DNA of 64,000 nt, taken from the NCBI RefSeq assembly GCF_046115515.1, contig NZ_CP175953.1, one strand, 5' to 3'. The notes under the pieces are model-generated. The model ran no database searches. It was given only the letters and a program-made list of their open reading frames with translations, and was not told the DNA's origin. The stretch is from Gracilimonas sp017641085 (lineage in GTDB: Bacteria; Bacteroidota; Rhodothermia; Balneolales; Balneolaceae). The position numbers were made by a program, and so were the translations under genes. The number at the start of each line of letters is the position of its first letter. The stretch's first letter is position 1. This document shows, piece by piece, positions 8,739 to 17,064 of this stretch.

Positions 8739-10394
8739 ATGGAGATGGGAAGAACTATTAAAGCACCAACGGGAACCGATCTGAATTGCAAAAGCTGGCT
8801 GACGGAAGCTCCTTTCCGAATGATCCAGAATAACCTTGACCCGGAGGTTGCCGAAAAACCGGAAGAACTGGTGGTTTATGGCGGTATTGGTCGTGCTGCC
8901 CGCAATTGGGAGAGCTTCGATAAAATCCTGGATTCGCTGAAATCCATGAGCGACGAAGAAACCCTGCTTGTTCAATCCGGTAAGCCGGTCGGAATTTTTC
9001 AAACCCATAAGGATGCCCCGCGTGTTTTAATCGCCAACTCCAACCTCGTTCCAAAATGGGCCAACTGGGACCACTTCAACGAACTCGACAAAAAAGGCCT
9101 GATGATGTACGGACAGATGACGGCAGGCTCATGGATTTATATCGGAAGCCAAGGCATCGTACAGGGAACCTATGAAACCTTTGTAGCTATGGGGAAAAAG
9201 CATTTTGACGGGGATTTATCCGGCAAGTGGGTTCTTACAGGCGGTCTCGGTGGCATGGGTGGCGCTCAGCCGCTGGCAGCCAAAATGGCCGGCGCAAGCA
9301 TGCTGGCTGTGGAATGCCGGGAAGACCGGATTGATATGCGCATCCGAACAGGGTATGTAGATCAGAAAGCTACTTCTTTGAACGAGGCTCTGGAGATTAT
9401 TGAACAGTCTGTTCAGGACAAAAAGCCGGTTACCGTTGGTCTTCATGGAAACGCAGCAGATATTTATCCCAAACTGCTAGACAGAAAAATTATGCCGGAT
9501 GCGGTGACCGATCAAACCAGCGCCCACGATCCACTGAACGGGTATCTTCCGCTTGGTATGACGGTCGCCGAATGGGAAAGCAAACAGAAATCCAATCCCA
9601 AAGAAGTAGAGCAACGGGCCAAAGAATCTATTTCAGTACAGGTTCAGGCCATGTTGGGCTTTCAGCAGCAGGGTATTCCCGTTTTTGATTATGGCAATAA
9701 CATCCGGCAGGAAGCTTATGATCAGGGTGTGGAAGATGCATTTAATATTCCGGGATTTGTGCCTGAGTATATTCGTCCATTGTTTTGTAAGGGAATTGGT
9801 CCTTTCCGGTGGGCGGCTCTGTCCGGTGATCCCGAGGATATCTATAAAACCGACCAAAAAGTAAAAGAACTCATTCCTGATGATCCTCACCTTCACAACT
9901 GGCTGGATATGGCCAGAGAACAAATTCACTTCCAGGGATTGCCCTCCCGTATTTGTTGGGTGGGACTAGGTCAGCGTCATAAACTGGGACTAGCCTTCAA
10001 CGAAATGGTGAAAAACGGGGAACTGAAAGCCCCGGTCGTTATTGGCAGGGATCATCTGGATTCCGGTTCCGTTGCAAGTCCAAACCGGGAAACCGAAGGC
10101 ATGAAAGACGGTTCAGATGCCGTATCCGACTGGCCGTTGCTGAACGCTTTGTTGAATACCTCATCCGGAGCCACCTGGGTTTCCTTCCATCATGGCGGGG
10201 GCGTGGGAATGGGTTTCTCTCAGCACGCCGGACTGGTCATTGTTGCCGATGGTACCGATGATGCCGCGGCACGACTAAACCGCGTGTTATGGAATGACCC
10301 GGCCAGTGGCGTTATGCGTCATGCCGATGCCGGTTATGAAATTGCCATCGATTGCGCCAAAGAATATCAATTGAAATTGCCGTTTTTGGAATAA
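8739..10394 (+). CDS. hutU: Urocanate hydratase
   Basis: Urocanate hydratase catalyses the second step of histidine degradation, turning urocanate into imidazolonepropionate with a tightly bound NAD. The protein is 551 residues, the normal length. Diagnostic stretches are YGGIGRAARN near residue 49, the NAD-binding GGLGGMGGAQP near residue 170, and SRICWVGLGQR, whose cysteine (Cys406) matches the active-site cysteine of the Pseudomonas enzyme. The ATG at 8745 two codons later is an equally likely start. hutI and hutG follow on the same strand, so the three enzymes that convert urocanate to glutamate and formamide are encoded together. The ammonia-lyase gene hutH is not in the window. Confidence 0.96.
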   Translation: MEMGRTIKAPTGTDLNCKSWLTEAPFRMIQNNLDPEVAEKPEELVVYGGIGRAARNWESFDKILDSLKSMSDEETLLVQSGKPVGIFQTHKDAPRVLIANSNLVPKWANWDHFNELDKKGLMMYGQMTAGSWIYIGSQGIVQGTYETFVAMGKKHFDGDLSGKWVLTGGLGGMGGAQPLAAKMAGASMLAVECREDRIDMRIRTGYVDQKATSLNEALEIIEQSVQDKKPVTVGLHGNAADIYPKLLDRKIMPDAVTDQTSAHDPLNGYLPLGMTVAEWESKQKSNPKEVEQRAKESISVQVQAMLGFQQQGIPVFDYGNNIRQEAYDQGVEDAFNIPGFVPEYIRPLFCKGIGPFRWAALSGDPEDIYKTDQKVKELIPDDPHLHNWLDMAREQIHFQGLPSRICWVGLGQRHKLGLAFNEMVKNGELKAPVVIGRDHLDSGSVASPNRETEGMKDGSDAVSDWPLLNALLNTSSGATWVSFHHGGGVGMGFSQHAGLVIVADGTDDAAARLNRVLWNDPASGVMRHADAGYEIAIDCAKEYQLKLPFLE

Positions 10395-10408
10395 TCGGCA
10401 GAAATATC

Positions 10409-10444
10409 ATCCGTGGGGACGTATCATGATACGTCCCCACGGAT
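10409..10444. repeat. Perfect 36-bp palindrome between hutU and hutI
   Basis: Bases 10409-10426 are the exact reverse complement of 10427-10444, with no loop bases. The half-site core is CGTGGGGACGTATCA. It matches the hairpin at 1937-1980 in the pattern CGTRGRGACRY, so both may belong to one dispersed family. It lacks a downstream T-run. Confidence 0.75.
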
Positions 10445-10471
10445 TGATGATCATATTTTAATCTAACATCC

Positions 10472-11701
10472 ATGCCTGATTTATTAATCCAAAACATATC
10501 ACAAATAGCCACGCCGAAACCGGGCGTGCTTCGTGGCTCAGAGCTTCGGAGTCTGAATGTTATTCAAAACGGAGCGATCTATATTTCGGATGGAGTTATT
10601 AAGTCCGTGGGATCTTTGTCAGAAGTGCTGGAGCAGGTAGAAGGGCATCCCACTATTTTAGATGCGGAAGGCAAAGCAGCCGTGCCGGGCTTTGTGGACT
10701 CCCATTCCCATTTGGTGTTTGGGGGAAATAGGGCCGATGAATTTGCCATGCGTTCGGCGGGTATGAGTTACGAAGAAATTGCCGAACAAGGCGGTGGCAT
10801 TGTATCGACGGTAGAGGCCACCCAACTGGCAACCAAAGAAGAGTTAAAGAATGTTGCCCGCATTCATTTACAGAAAGCGTTGAAGCAAGGCATCACCACC
10901 ATGGAAATTAAGAGTGGTTACGGGCTGAACCTCGATAACGAGCGGAAGATGCTGGAAGTAATCAACGAGCTGAAGGAAGAACAGCCTGTTGAACTGAAGG
11001 CCACCTTTTTGGGAGCTCATGCGGTTCCCAAAAATTCTACCAAAGAAGAGTATGTGGAAGAGGTGCTGAATATGATACCGGAAATTGCCGAACTGGCCGA
11101 TTACTGCGATGTGTTTTGTGAAGACGGATATTTCACAACTGAGGAGTCAAGAAGCATACTTGACAAAGGAATGGAGCATGGACTCAAACCCAAGATTCAC
11201 ACCAATCAGTTCAATGATATCGGCGGGGTTGAAATGGCACTGGACTTAGATGCTGTCTCGGTAGATCACCTGGAAGTGCTGTCTGACGAAGATGTAGATC
11301 GCATCGCCGGGTCCGATACGGTAGCCACCATTCTGCCCGGAGTTTCCTACTTCCTCAACATCCCCTATTCCCCGGCGCGTAAGCTAATTGACAGGGGGGC
11401 GCTGGTAGCGCTGGCTACGGATTTCAACCCCGGTTCATCTATGACTATCTCCATGCAGCTGTTGATGAGCATGGCTTGTACGAAAATGGGGATGTCAGTA
11501 GAGGAAGCGCTAAGTTGCGCCACCCAAAACGGGGCCAAAGCCCTGGAAAGGAAGAAACTGGGCTGTATTGCTCCCGGTTTCCAGGCCGATATCCTGTTGC
11601 TCGATACGGATAATTACAAAGACCTGGCTTATTTCTTTGGGGAAAATCACGTGCATACGGTCATCAAAAAAGGAGAGAAAGTATGGGAATCGAAAGGCTG
11701 A
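10472..11701 (+). CDS. hutI: Imidazolonepropionase
   Basis: Imidazolonepropionase hydrolyses imidazolonepropionate to formiminoglutamate, the third step of histidine breakdown. It is a metal-dependent amidohydrolase-fold enzyme. The metal-binding HxH is in VDSHSHLVFGG near residue 80, the substrate-binding region ITTMEIKSGYGL is near 140-152, and further ligands are in KIHTNQFN (histidine) and ALATDFNPGS (aspartate). Length (409 aa) is normal. It sits 77 bases after hutU, the gap being filled by a long palindrome, and its last 19 bases overlap the start of hutG, which suggests coupled translation. Confidence 0.95.
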   Translation: MPDLLIQNISQIATPKPGVLRGSELRSLNVIQNGAIYISDGVIKSVGSLSEVLEQVEGHPTILDAEGKAAVPGFVDSHSHLVFGGNRADEFAMRSAGMSYEEIAEQGGGIVSTVEATQLATKEELKNVARIHLQKALKQGITTMEIKSGYGLNLDNERKMLEVINELKEEQPVELKATFLGAHAVPKNSTKEEYVEEVLNMIPEIAELADYCDVFCEDGYFTTEESRSILDKGMEHGLKPKIHTNQFNDIGGVEMALDLDAVSVDHLEVLSDEDVDRIAGSDTVATILPGVSYFLNIPYSPARKLIDRGALVALATDFNPGSSMTISMQLLMSMACTKMGMSVEEALSCATQNGAKALERKKLGCIAPGFQADILLLDTDNYKDLAYFFGENHVHTVIKKGEKVWESKG

Positions 11702-12669
11702 AAGCTATTCTAAAACCGGTTTCCAATTCGCTTAAGTCGATGCGCTCTCATGACCCAAACGACCACTGGCTGGTTCAGGAGATGTTGTTTGATGCGAACG
11801 ATTACGACCAATCAACCCACGTGTTGATTGGCTGCCCGCAGCATGAAGGAGTGTTGAGAAACAGTGGAAGAACCGGAGCCGCCGAAGCTCCCAATAAAAT
11901 CCGTGAGCAGCTGTTTAAATTACAGGTGAAAAAGGAAACCCCCATCCGGTTATTTGACGCCGGCAATGTGAGTACCGATTTATTTGACTCCTCAGAAGTC
12001 ACCGACTTTCCCGACCTTGATCAAAATCCGGATGTATTGGAAGAAATTCACAACAGGTTAAGCACGGCTGTGATTGAATTTTTGCGGGACGGCAAGAAGG
12101 TGATTGTGCTGGGCGGGGGGAATGACATTTCTTATGCGGACGTAAGAGCACTGGCCGAAACGAGCAGGGAAATTTCCGCCATCAATATCGATGCCCACCT
12201 GGATATGCGTGAGGCCGATGAAATGACCAGCGGCACACCTTATCGAAGACTCATTGACGATCATTATTTGAGCCCTCATCAATTTTATGAGTTTGGTATA
12301 AGGCCGGAATCTAATGGAGCTTTTTACCTCGAGAATGCCGGTAAACTTGGAGTGAATGTCCATCTGTTGGCTGATATTCTGCAGGAAGGAGTAAGCCCGG
12401 CCTTTCAGCATATTCTGGGGCAAATCGGGGAGCGGCCTTTCTTCCTTGGCTTGGATGTGGATTCCATTCAGGCTTCGGATGCCCCGGGGGTAAGCGCATC
12501 TTCACCGGTTGGATTTTCAGGAAGGGAAGTGCTGGAATGTATTCATCAGGCCCGACAAAAAGAAAACCTGAAGGTGTTTGAAATCACGGAAGTCAATCCG
12601 AAGTATGATATTGACAACCGTACGGTGAAGTTAGCTGCGCAGTTTGTTTATAAGTTTATATTTGGATAA
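11683..12669 (+). CDS. hutG: Formiminoglutamase / arginase-family hydrolase
   Basis: This arginase-superfamily enzyme most likely hydrolyses formiminoglutamate to glutamate and formamide, the last step of the short histidine pathway. The two-manganese centre is visible: GGGNDISYADVRAL (histidine of the usual GGDH is replaced by asparagine here), INIDAHLDMRE with the DAHLD motif, and GLDVDSIQASDAPGVSA with the DxDxxD pattern. The assignment to formiminoglutamase rather than agmatinase or arginase rests on position directly after hutI. The chosen ATG overlaps hutI by 19 bases; a second ATG at residue 20 (MRSHDPNDHW) would remove the overlap. The asparagine in the first motif, GGGND instead of GGGHD, is known in formiminoglutamase-like members but should be noted. 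Confidence 0.85.
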   Translation: MGIERLKAILKPVSNSLKSMRSHDPNDHWLVQEMLFDANDYDQSTHVLIGCPQHEGVLRNSGRTGAAEAPNKIREQLFKLQVKKETPIRLFDAGNVSTDLFDSSEVTDFPDLDQNPDVLEEIHNRLSTAVIEFLRDGKKVIVLGGGNDISYADVRALAETSREISAINIDAHLDMREADEMTSGTPYRRLIDDHYLSPHQFYEFGIRPESNGAFYLENAGKLGVNVHLLADILQEGVSPAFQHILGQIGERPFFLGLDVDSIQASDAPGVSASSPVGFSGREVLECIHQARQKENLKVFEITEVNPKYDIDNRTVKLAAQFVYKFIFG

Positions 12670-12885
12670 TTGTTAAAATTAGGATTCTTAGATAAGACGA
12701 ACGTAATAAGTTGTTTGGGGTATATAATTTTCATTATTTGTCACTAATTCTTGGATGTGAGAAAAAAAATAAACTTTTTTATGAACCCGAATGTTAGTAT
12801 CATAGAATCGAAGAAAATAAGACCTGCCACGCCTCTCCATAGTGACGCGCACCCGGGCGGGTTTTTTTATTATACAACTTAGGTT

Positions 12886-13785
12886 ATGCAATTTGATAAA
12901 TCTCCTCTTAGCATAACGCAACAAGTTGAGCTATTAAAAGGTCGGGGCTTGACGATAAAGGATGAAGAAAGAGCTGAACATTATTTGTCATACATCAGCT
13001 TTTATCGTTTAAGGGCATATACCTACCCTTTCCAGGATAATGAAGATTCAGATCACCCTTTTATCAAAGAGATTACGTTTGATGAGGTCTTGGATTATTA
13101 CATTTTTGATCGTGAATTACGATTGATTGTTTTTGATGCAATTGAGAGAATAGAAATTGCTTTTCGTACTCAAATAATTTACCAGTGTTGTATGGCTCAT
13201 CAAAGTTAATGGTATGAAGATGAATCTCTATTTCGTAATTTGCGACACTTTGAGTCAGACTTAAAAGCAATTGATGATGAGCTGAGGCGCTCGGCAGAGG
13301 TTTTTATAGAACATTATTACAACAAATATTCAAACCCTGAACGTCCGCCGGCATGGATGACTTTAGAGGTAATATCTTTAGGAACTCTTTCAAAACTATA
13401 CCACAATTTAGAATTGGGGAAAACAAAGAAGACTATTTCAGGTAAATTCAATTTGGGACATCCATTTATTTTAGAGAGCTGGATGCATGCCATTAGTAAT
13501 GTTCGAAATATTTGTGCCCATCATGGCCGATTGTGGAACAGGAAGTTGGCTGTGGCTCCAAAACTCCCAAAACTGACATCCCTTCCTTTCATCAGAAATA
13601 AAGATATTGACGAGCACAAATTATATGCCTTGCTTTGTTGTATGGCATATTTAATGGATGTAATTAATCCTGATCATCACTTTAAACAACGATTGAAAGA
13701 TCTTTTTAATCGTTATGAAATGATTGATTTGAAAAAAATGGGTTTTCCTGAATACTGGGAACAAGAAGCACTTTGGAATGGCTGA
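12886..13785 (+). pseudogene. Abi_2 (AbiD/AbiF) abortive-infection protein with HEPN motif, broken by in-frame stop
   Basis: Two open segments, 12886-13209 and 13240-13785, lie in the same reading frame and together form one Abi_2 family protein of about 299 residues. The first has the family N-terminus (LLKGRGL, LSYISFYRLRAYTYPF, YIFDRELRLIVFDAIERIEIAFRTQI). The second resumes at WYEDESLFRN right after the TAA at 13207-13209 and carries RNICAHHGRLWNR, an RNxxxH HEPN ribonuclease motif. In intact relatives the sequence runs straight through this point, so the TAA is a nonsense change and not a frameshift. AbiD/AbiF proteins act against phage in Lactococcus. AT-rich codon use differs from its neighbours, which suggests acquisition. 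A restart at 13240 could give a C-terminal HEPN fragment. Confidence 0.82.
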
Positions 13786-13878
13786 CTTATCAGGCTCGCA
13801 ATTAATTATACTGCTAAATGATCAATCTATTTCATCTCATCTCTCAGAATGACTAAGGCAAGATTGACCTAATTGAAT

Positions 13879-13967
13879 AGAACACGGATAACACAGATAC
13901 TGCGGATTTTCACAGGTAATGATTATAGTACAGCGAACATCTGCAGTATCAGTGTCATCCGCGTTCC
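13879..13967. repeat. Imperfect inverted repeat, 28-base arms
   Basis: Arms 13879-13906 and 13940-13967 match at 23 of 28 positions after reverse complementing, around a 33-base spacer. The arm begins AGAACACGGATAACACAGAT, a sequence type I recognise as a dispersed repeat in many unrelated genomes. It lies between the convergent Abi pseudogene and pyrH. Confidence 0.65.
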
Positions 13968-13974
13968 ATAAAAA

Positions 13975-14694
13975 TTATTCCCAAACTACGGTAGTCCCCT
14001 CATCTTTGCCGTCCACCACAATCTTCTTCAGGTTTCCTTTCTTGTTCATGTTGAAGACAATGATCGGGGTTTTATTTTCTCGGCAAAGGGTAAAGGCGGT
14101 AAGGTCCATAACGGACAGGCGACGTTTCAGCACATCATCGCCGGTAATGGTATCGAATTTTTTGGCGTCTGCATTTTTCTCGGGATCGGAATCGTAGATG
14201 CCATCCACGCGGGTACCTTTCAGAATTACGTCACTTTCAATTTCGATGGCACGAAGGGAACCGGCCGTGTCGGTAGTGAAATAGGGGTTTCCTGTTCCGG
14301 CTCCAAAAATAACCACACGTCCTTTTTCAAGGTGACGGATAGCGCGGCGACGGATGTAGGGCTCGGCAATGGCTTCCATACGGATAGCGCTCATCAGACG
14401 GGTTTGTACATCAATTTGTTCGAGGGCATCCTGCAGGGCCATGCTGTTGATCATAGTGGCAAGCATCCCCATGTAATCTCCCTGAACGCGATCCATGCCC
14501 TGGGTGGCTCCCTTCACCCCGCGGAAGATATTCCCTCCGCCAATCACGATAGAAACCTGAACGCCGGCTTCCTGTATGGATTTAATTTCTTTTGCGTAAC
14601 TACTTAGAATATCGGCATCGATGCCATGCCCTTGCTCACCTAAAAGTGCTTCGCCGCTGAGTTTGAGAAGCACTCTGTTGTATTTATTTCCCAC
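13975..14694 (-). CDS. pyrH: Uridylate kinase (UMP kinase)
   Basis: PyrH phosphorylates UMP to UDP in pyrimidine nucleotide synthesis and is a cytosolic hexamer of the amino-acid kinase fold. The 239-residue protein begins with the typical RVLLKLSGEALLG. The nucleotide-binding IVIGGGNIFRG is near residue 49, the UMP-binding region DYMGMLATMINSMAL near 73-87, and GTGNPYFTTDTAGSLRA near 135. It sits downstream of tsf on the same strand, but a rho-independent terminator lies in the gap, so it probably has its own promoter. The frr gene that often follows pyrH is absent here; a dispersed repeat and the Abi pseudogene come next. Confidence 0.96.
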   Translation of the reverse strand: MGNKYNRVLLKLSGEALLGEQGHGIDADILSSYAKEIKSIQEAGVQVSIVIGGGNIFRGVKGATQGMDRVQGDYMGMLATMINSMALQDALEQIDVQTRLMSAIRMEAIAEPYIRRRAIRHLEKGRVVIFGAGTGNPYFTTDTAGSLRAIEIESDVILKGTRVDGIYDSDPEKNADAKKFDTITGDDVLKRRLSVMDLTAFTLCRENKTPIIVFNMNKKGNLKKIVVDGKDEGTTVVWE

Positions 14695-14721
14695 GATTTC
14701 CTCGATTAGTAATTATAAGAC

Positions 14722-14752
14722 AAAAAAAAGGCTGTCAATTTTGACAGCCTTA
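14722..14752 (-). terminator. Rho-independent terminator after tsf
   Basis: On the minus strand, AAGGCTGTCAA and TTGACAGCCTT (14729-14752) form an 11-bp stem with a minimal loop, followed by eight T. It ends the rpsB-tsf transcript 17 bases past the tsf stop and separates it from pyrH. Confidence 0.88.
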
Positions 14753-14768
14753 ATGTAAAGAAAATTTA

Positions 14769-15602
14769 TTAGTCGTTTTCGCCCAGTTGCAGCCGGTGAA
14801 ATGATTTCACCAGGGGAGCATCATTCTGCTCCAGGTACTGCTGTACGGAAACGCTGTTATCTTTAACAAACTTCTGCTCCAGAAGAACGCGTTCTTCGTA
14901 GAAACGGCGAAGTTTACCTTTGGCAGCTTGCTCAGCGATGTGCTCAGGCTTGCCTTCGTTCAGAAGTTGTTCTTTGGCGATTTCAAGCTCTTTCTCAACC
15001 AAAGAAGAATCAACGCCGTCTCGGGTAACAGAAAGAGGTTTCATAGCTGCAACCTGCATGGCTACATCTTTACCGATTTCTTCGTCGGTAAGGTCGCCAT
15101 CAAATTCAGCCAATACGCCTAACTGGTTTCCGGGGTGGATGTAAGAAATCAGTGTGCCTTCAGTTGTGGCCAATATCACATTGTTGATTTCAATTTTCTC
15201 ACCGATTTTACCCACCATCTCTTCCAGGTGCTTTTCAATGGTCAGTCCATCAAGCTCAATCTTCAGAAGATCGTCAGCATTATCGATGTCATTTTCGAAA
15301 GCAGCGTTCAGGAACGACTCGGCATCATCCTGGAATTCCTGATTTCGGGCTACGAAGTCAGTTTCACAGTTGATTTCAAGCAGAGAAGCTTTGGTTTTAT
15401 CATCGTTGATACGGCTCAGGATCAATCCCTGGTTAGCTTCACGATCAGATCTCTTCTCAGATACTTTTTGTCCTTTTTTACGAAGGATTTCAACAGCACG
15501 GTCAAAATCACCATCTGCTTCGGAGAGGGCTTTCTTACAGTCCATCATACCCGCTCCGGTCATGTCACGAAGTTTTTTTACGTCAGCAGCAGAAATGCTC
15601 AT
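14769..15602 (-). CDS. tsf: Elongation factor Ts
   Basis: EF-Ts is the guanine-nucleotide exchange factor of EF-Tu. The N-terminal UBA-like domain is clear (VKKLRDMTGAGMMDCKKALSE, residues 9-29), and the conserved core motif ETDFVARN follows near residue 80. The 277-residue length is typical of this lineage. It follows rpsB after a gap of 33 bases on the same strand and ends at a strong terminator, so the two form one unit, as in most bacteria. Confidence 0.97.
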   Translation of the reverse strand: MSISAADVKKLRDMTGAGMMDCKKALSEADGDFDRAVEILRKKGQKVSEKRSDREANQGLILSRINDDKTKASLLEINCETDFVARNQEFQDDAESFLNAAFENDIDNADDLLKIELDGLTIEKHLEEMVGKIGEKIEINNVILATTEGTLISYIHPGNQLGVLAEFDGDLTDEEIGKDVAMQVAAMKPLSVTRDGVDSSLVEKELEIAKEQLLNEGKPEHIAEQAAKGKLRRFYEERVLLEQKFVKDNSVSVQQYLEQNDAPLVKSFHRLQLGEND

Positions 15603-15635
15603 TATTCTGAATAGTATTTTTGGAGTTGGAAATTT

Positions 15636-16529
15636 TTATTCTTCTTCATCTTTGCTGTCAGCATCGGCTTTCGCTTCGGCTTTGTCAGCTTTGTTGTCGT
15701 CTTTTTTGGAAGACTTTTTCTTGCGGCGGGAACGTAACTTGGTTCCTTTAGCAGCGTCTTTAACGTCAACGTCATCACCTTTGTCGTCGCCTTTGGCTTC
15801 AGCAGCAGCTTGTTCCATCACGTCTTCTTCCTGCTGTGCTTCACGCTCGGCTGTACCTTCAATAATTGCATCGGCAACCTGAGTTGCTACCAGCTGGATG
15901 GTACGGGCTGAGTCATCATTACAAGGAACTATGTAGTCAGGAATATCCGGATCACTGTTGGTATCAACCATTGCAATGATTGGGATGTGGAGTTTAATTG
16001 CTTCGCTAACGGCAAGGTGCTCTTTAATAATATCTACCACAAAAATGGCACCGGGAAGGCGACCCATGTTTTTGATACCGCCAAGAGTGTCATTCAGTTT
16101 GTCCTGCTCGCGTTGCAGCATCAAACCCTCTTTCTTGGTGAGTTCTTCAAACGTACCGTCAGTCTTCATGCGCTCAATTTCCTCCATTCGGGAAATACTT
16201 TTGCGAACGGTACTGAAGTTGGTAAGCATACCACCTAACCAGCGATGCGTAATGTGTGGCATTCCACAGCGTAACGCTTCAGTTTTGATGATTTCGGTAG
16301 ATTGCTTCTTGGTACCTACAAAAAGAATGGTTTTACCGGCACGAGAAAGTTTTTGAACTTCGTCGAGGGCTTCCTGTAAATATTTCTGAGTTTTCTTCAG
16401 GTCAATGATGTGAATCCCGTTTCTTTGCATGAAGATGAAATCCTTCATTTTTGGATTCCATCGACGGGTTAAGTGACCGAAGTGTGCGCCTGACTTAAGC
16501 AGGTCTTGTATTGATGCAGCTTTTGGCAT
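15636..16529 (-). CDS. rpsB: 30S ribosomal protein S2 with charged C-terminal tail
   Basis: S2 is a small-subunit ribosomal protein bound to the S1 site region of the 30S subunit. The protein opens with the usual LLKSGAHFGHLTRRWNPKMK and has KQSTEIIKTEA, HRWLGGMLTNFSTV and DTNSDPDIPDYIVPCNDDS, all S2 signatures. It is 297 residues, compared with about 241 in E. coli. The extra 50 to 60 residues at the C-terminus are strongly charged (clusters of Lys/Arg, then Asp/Glu, ending KDEEE) and probably disordered. The gene starts after a 142-base leader with strong secondary structure and is followed by tsf. Confidence 0.96.
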   Translation of the reverse strand: MPKAASIQDLLKSGAHFGHLTRRWNPKMKDFIFMQRNGIHIIDLKKTQKYLQEALDEVQKLSRAGKTILFVGTKKQSTEIIKTEALRCGMPHITHRWLGGMLTNFSTVRKSISRMEEIERMKTDGTFEELTKKEGLMLQREQDKLNDTLGGIKNMGRLPGAIFVVDIIKEHLAVSEAIKLHIPIIAMVDTNSDPDIPDYIVPCNDDSARTIQLVATQVADAIIEGTAEREAQQEEDVMEQAAAEAKGDDKGDDVDVKDAAKGTKLRSRRKKKSSKKDDNKADKAEAKADADSKDEEE

Positions 16530-16671
16530 TGTAATAAGTATGTAAGTTTAGGTTAATCCTCTGTGTGGGTCATTCCCGAACGTTAATCCTGAGTCAATTA
16601 AGCTCAGGACACCAAACGCAGGGTCGCCACACATGTGTGATTGTGTTTGAAAAAAATTGGTCGCGTAAATA
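16530..16671 (-). promoter_or_regulatory. Structured leader upstream of rpsB, candidate S2 autoregulatory element
   Basis: On the minus strand this leader can fold into a closing stem TGTGTGG/CCACACA (16627-16633 with 16562-16568) that encloses a second stem TCCTGAG/CTCAGGA (16603-16609 with 16587-16593). The flanking single strands contain GACCC and CGTTCGGG segments. Proteobacterial rpsB mRNAs carry a leader bound by S2; whether this is the same kind of element is an inference from position and folding only. Confidence 0.5.
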
Positions 16672-17058
16672 TTAACGCTTGGAGAACTGGAATTTCTTAC
16701 GAGCTTTAGGCTGACCGTATTTCTTACGCTCTACCATTCTGTCGTCTCGGGTAAGAAGTCCGTGTCCCTTAAGAACATCGTGAAGATCTTCATTCTCTCC
16801 GTCCAGAGCACGTGCAAGAGCATGAGAAATAGCACCGGCTTGTCCGGTACTTCCACCACCGCGAACGGTGATTTTGATGTCATACTTGCCTTCCGTTTCA
16901 GTAACGCTCATTGGAAAAAGCGCAATGTTACGGCGTGCTTTTACCGGAAAATATTCTTCAATGGGTTTGTGGTTGACGAGAATGTCGCCTTTACCCGGTT
17001 TGATGTACAAACGGGCCGTTGCAGTTTTTCGTCGTCCTATGTAATTCGCTTGTGCCAT
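16672..17058 (-). CDS. rpsI: 30S ribosomal protein S9
   Basis: S9 is a small-subunit protein whose C-terminal tail reaches the P-site tRNA. The sequence has IGRRKTATARLYIKPG at the N-terminus, TVRGGGSTGQAGAISHALARAL in the centre and the basic tail YGQPKARKKFQFSKR with the universal terminal SKR. Length is 128 aa. It follows rplM after six bases, the usual conserved pair. Confidence 0.97.
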   Translation of the reverse strand: MAQANYIGRRKTATARLYIKPGKGDILVNHKPIEEYFPVKARRNIALFPMSVTETEGKYDIKITVRGGGSTGQAGAISHALARALDGENEDLHDVLKGHGLLTRDDRMVERKKYGQPKARKKFQFSKR

Positions 17059-17064
17059 TATTGA

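Noticed and set aside
12840..12875. ACCCGGGCGGGTTTTTTTA as a terminator for hutG
   Set aside because: The stem is only four base pairs with a four-base loop and lies about 180 bases past hutG; too weak to list.
12688..12924. 78-residue minus-strand frame before the Abi gene
   Set aside because: It overlaps the start of the Abi_2 gene, has no ribosome site and no recognisable sequence; an incidental frame.
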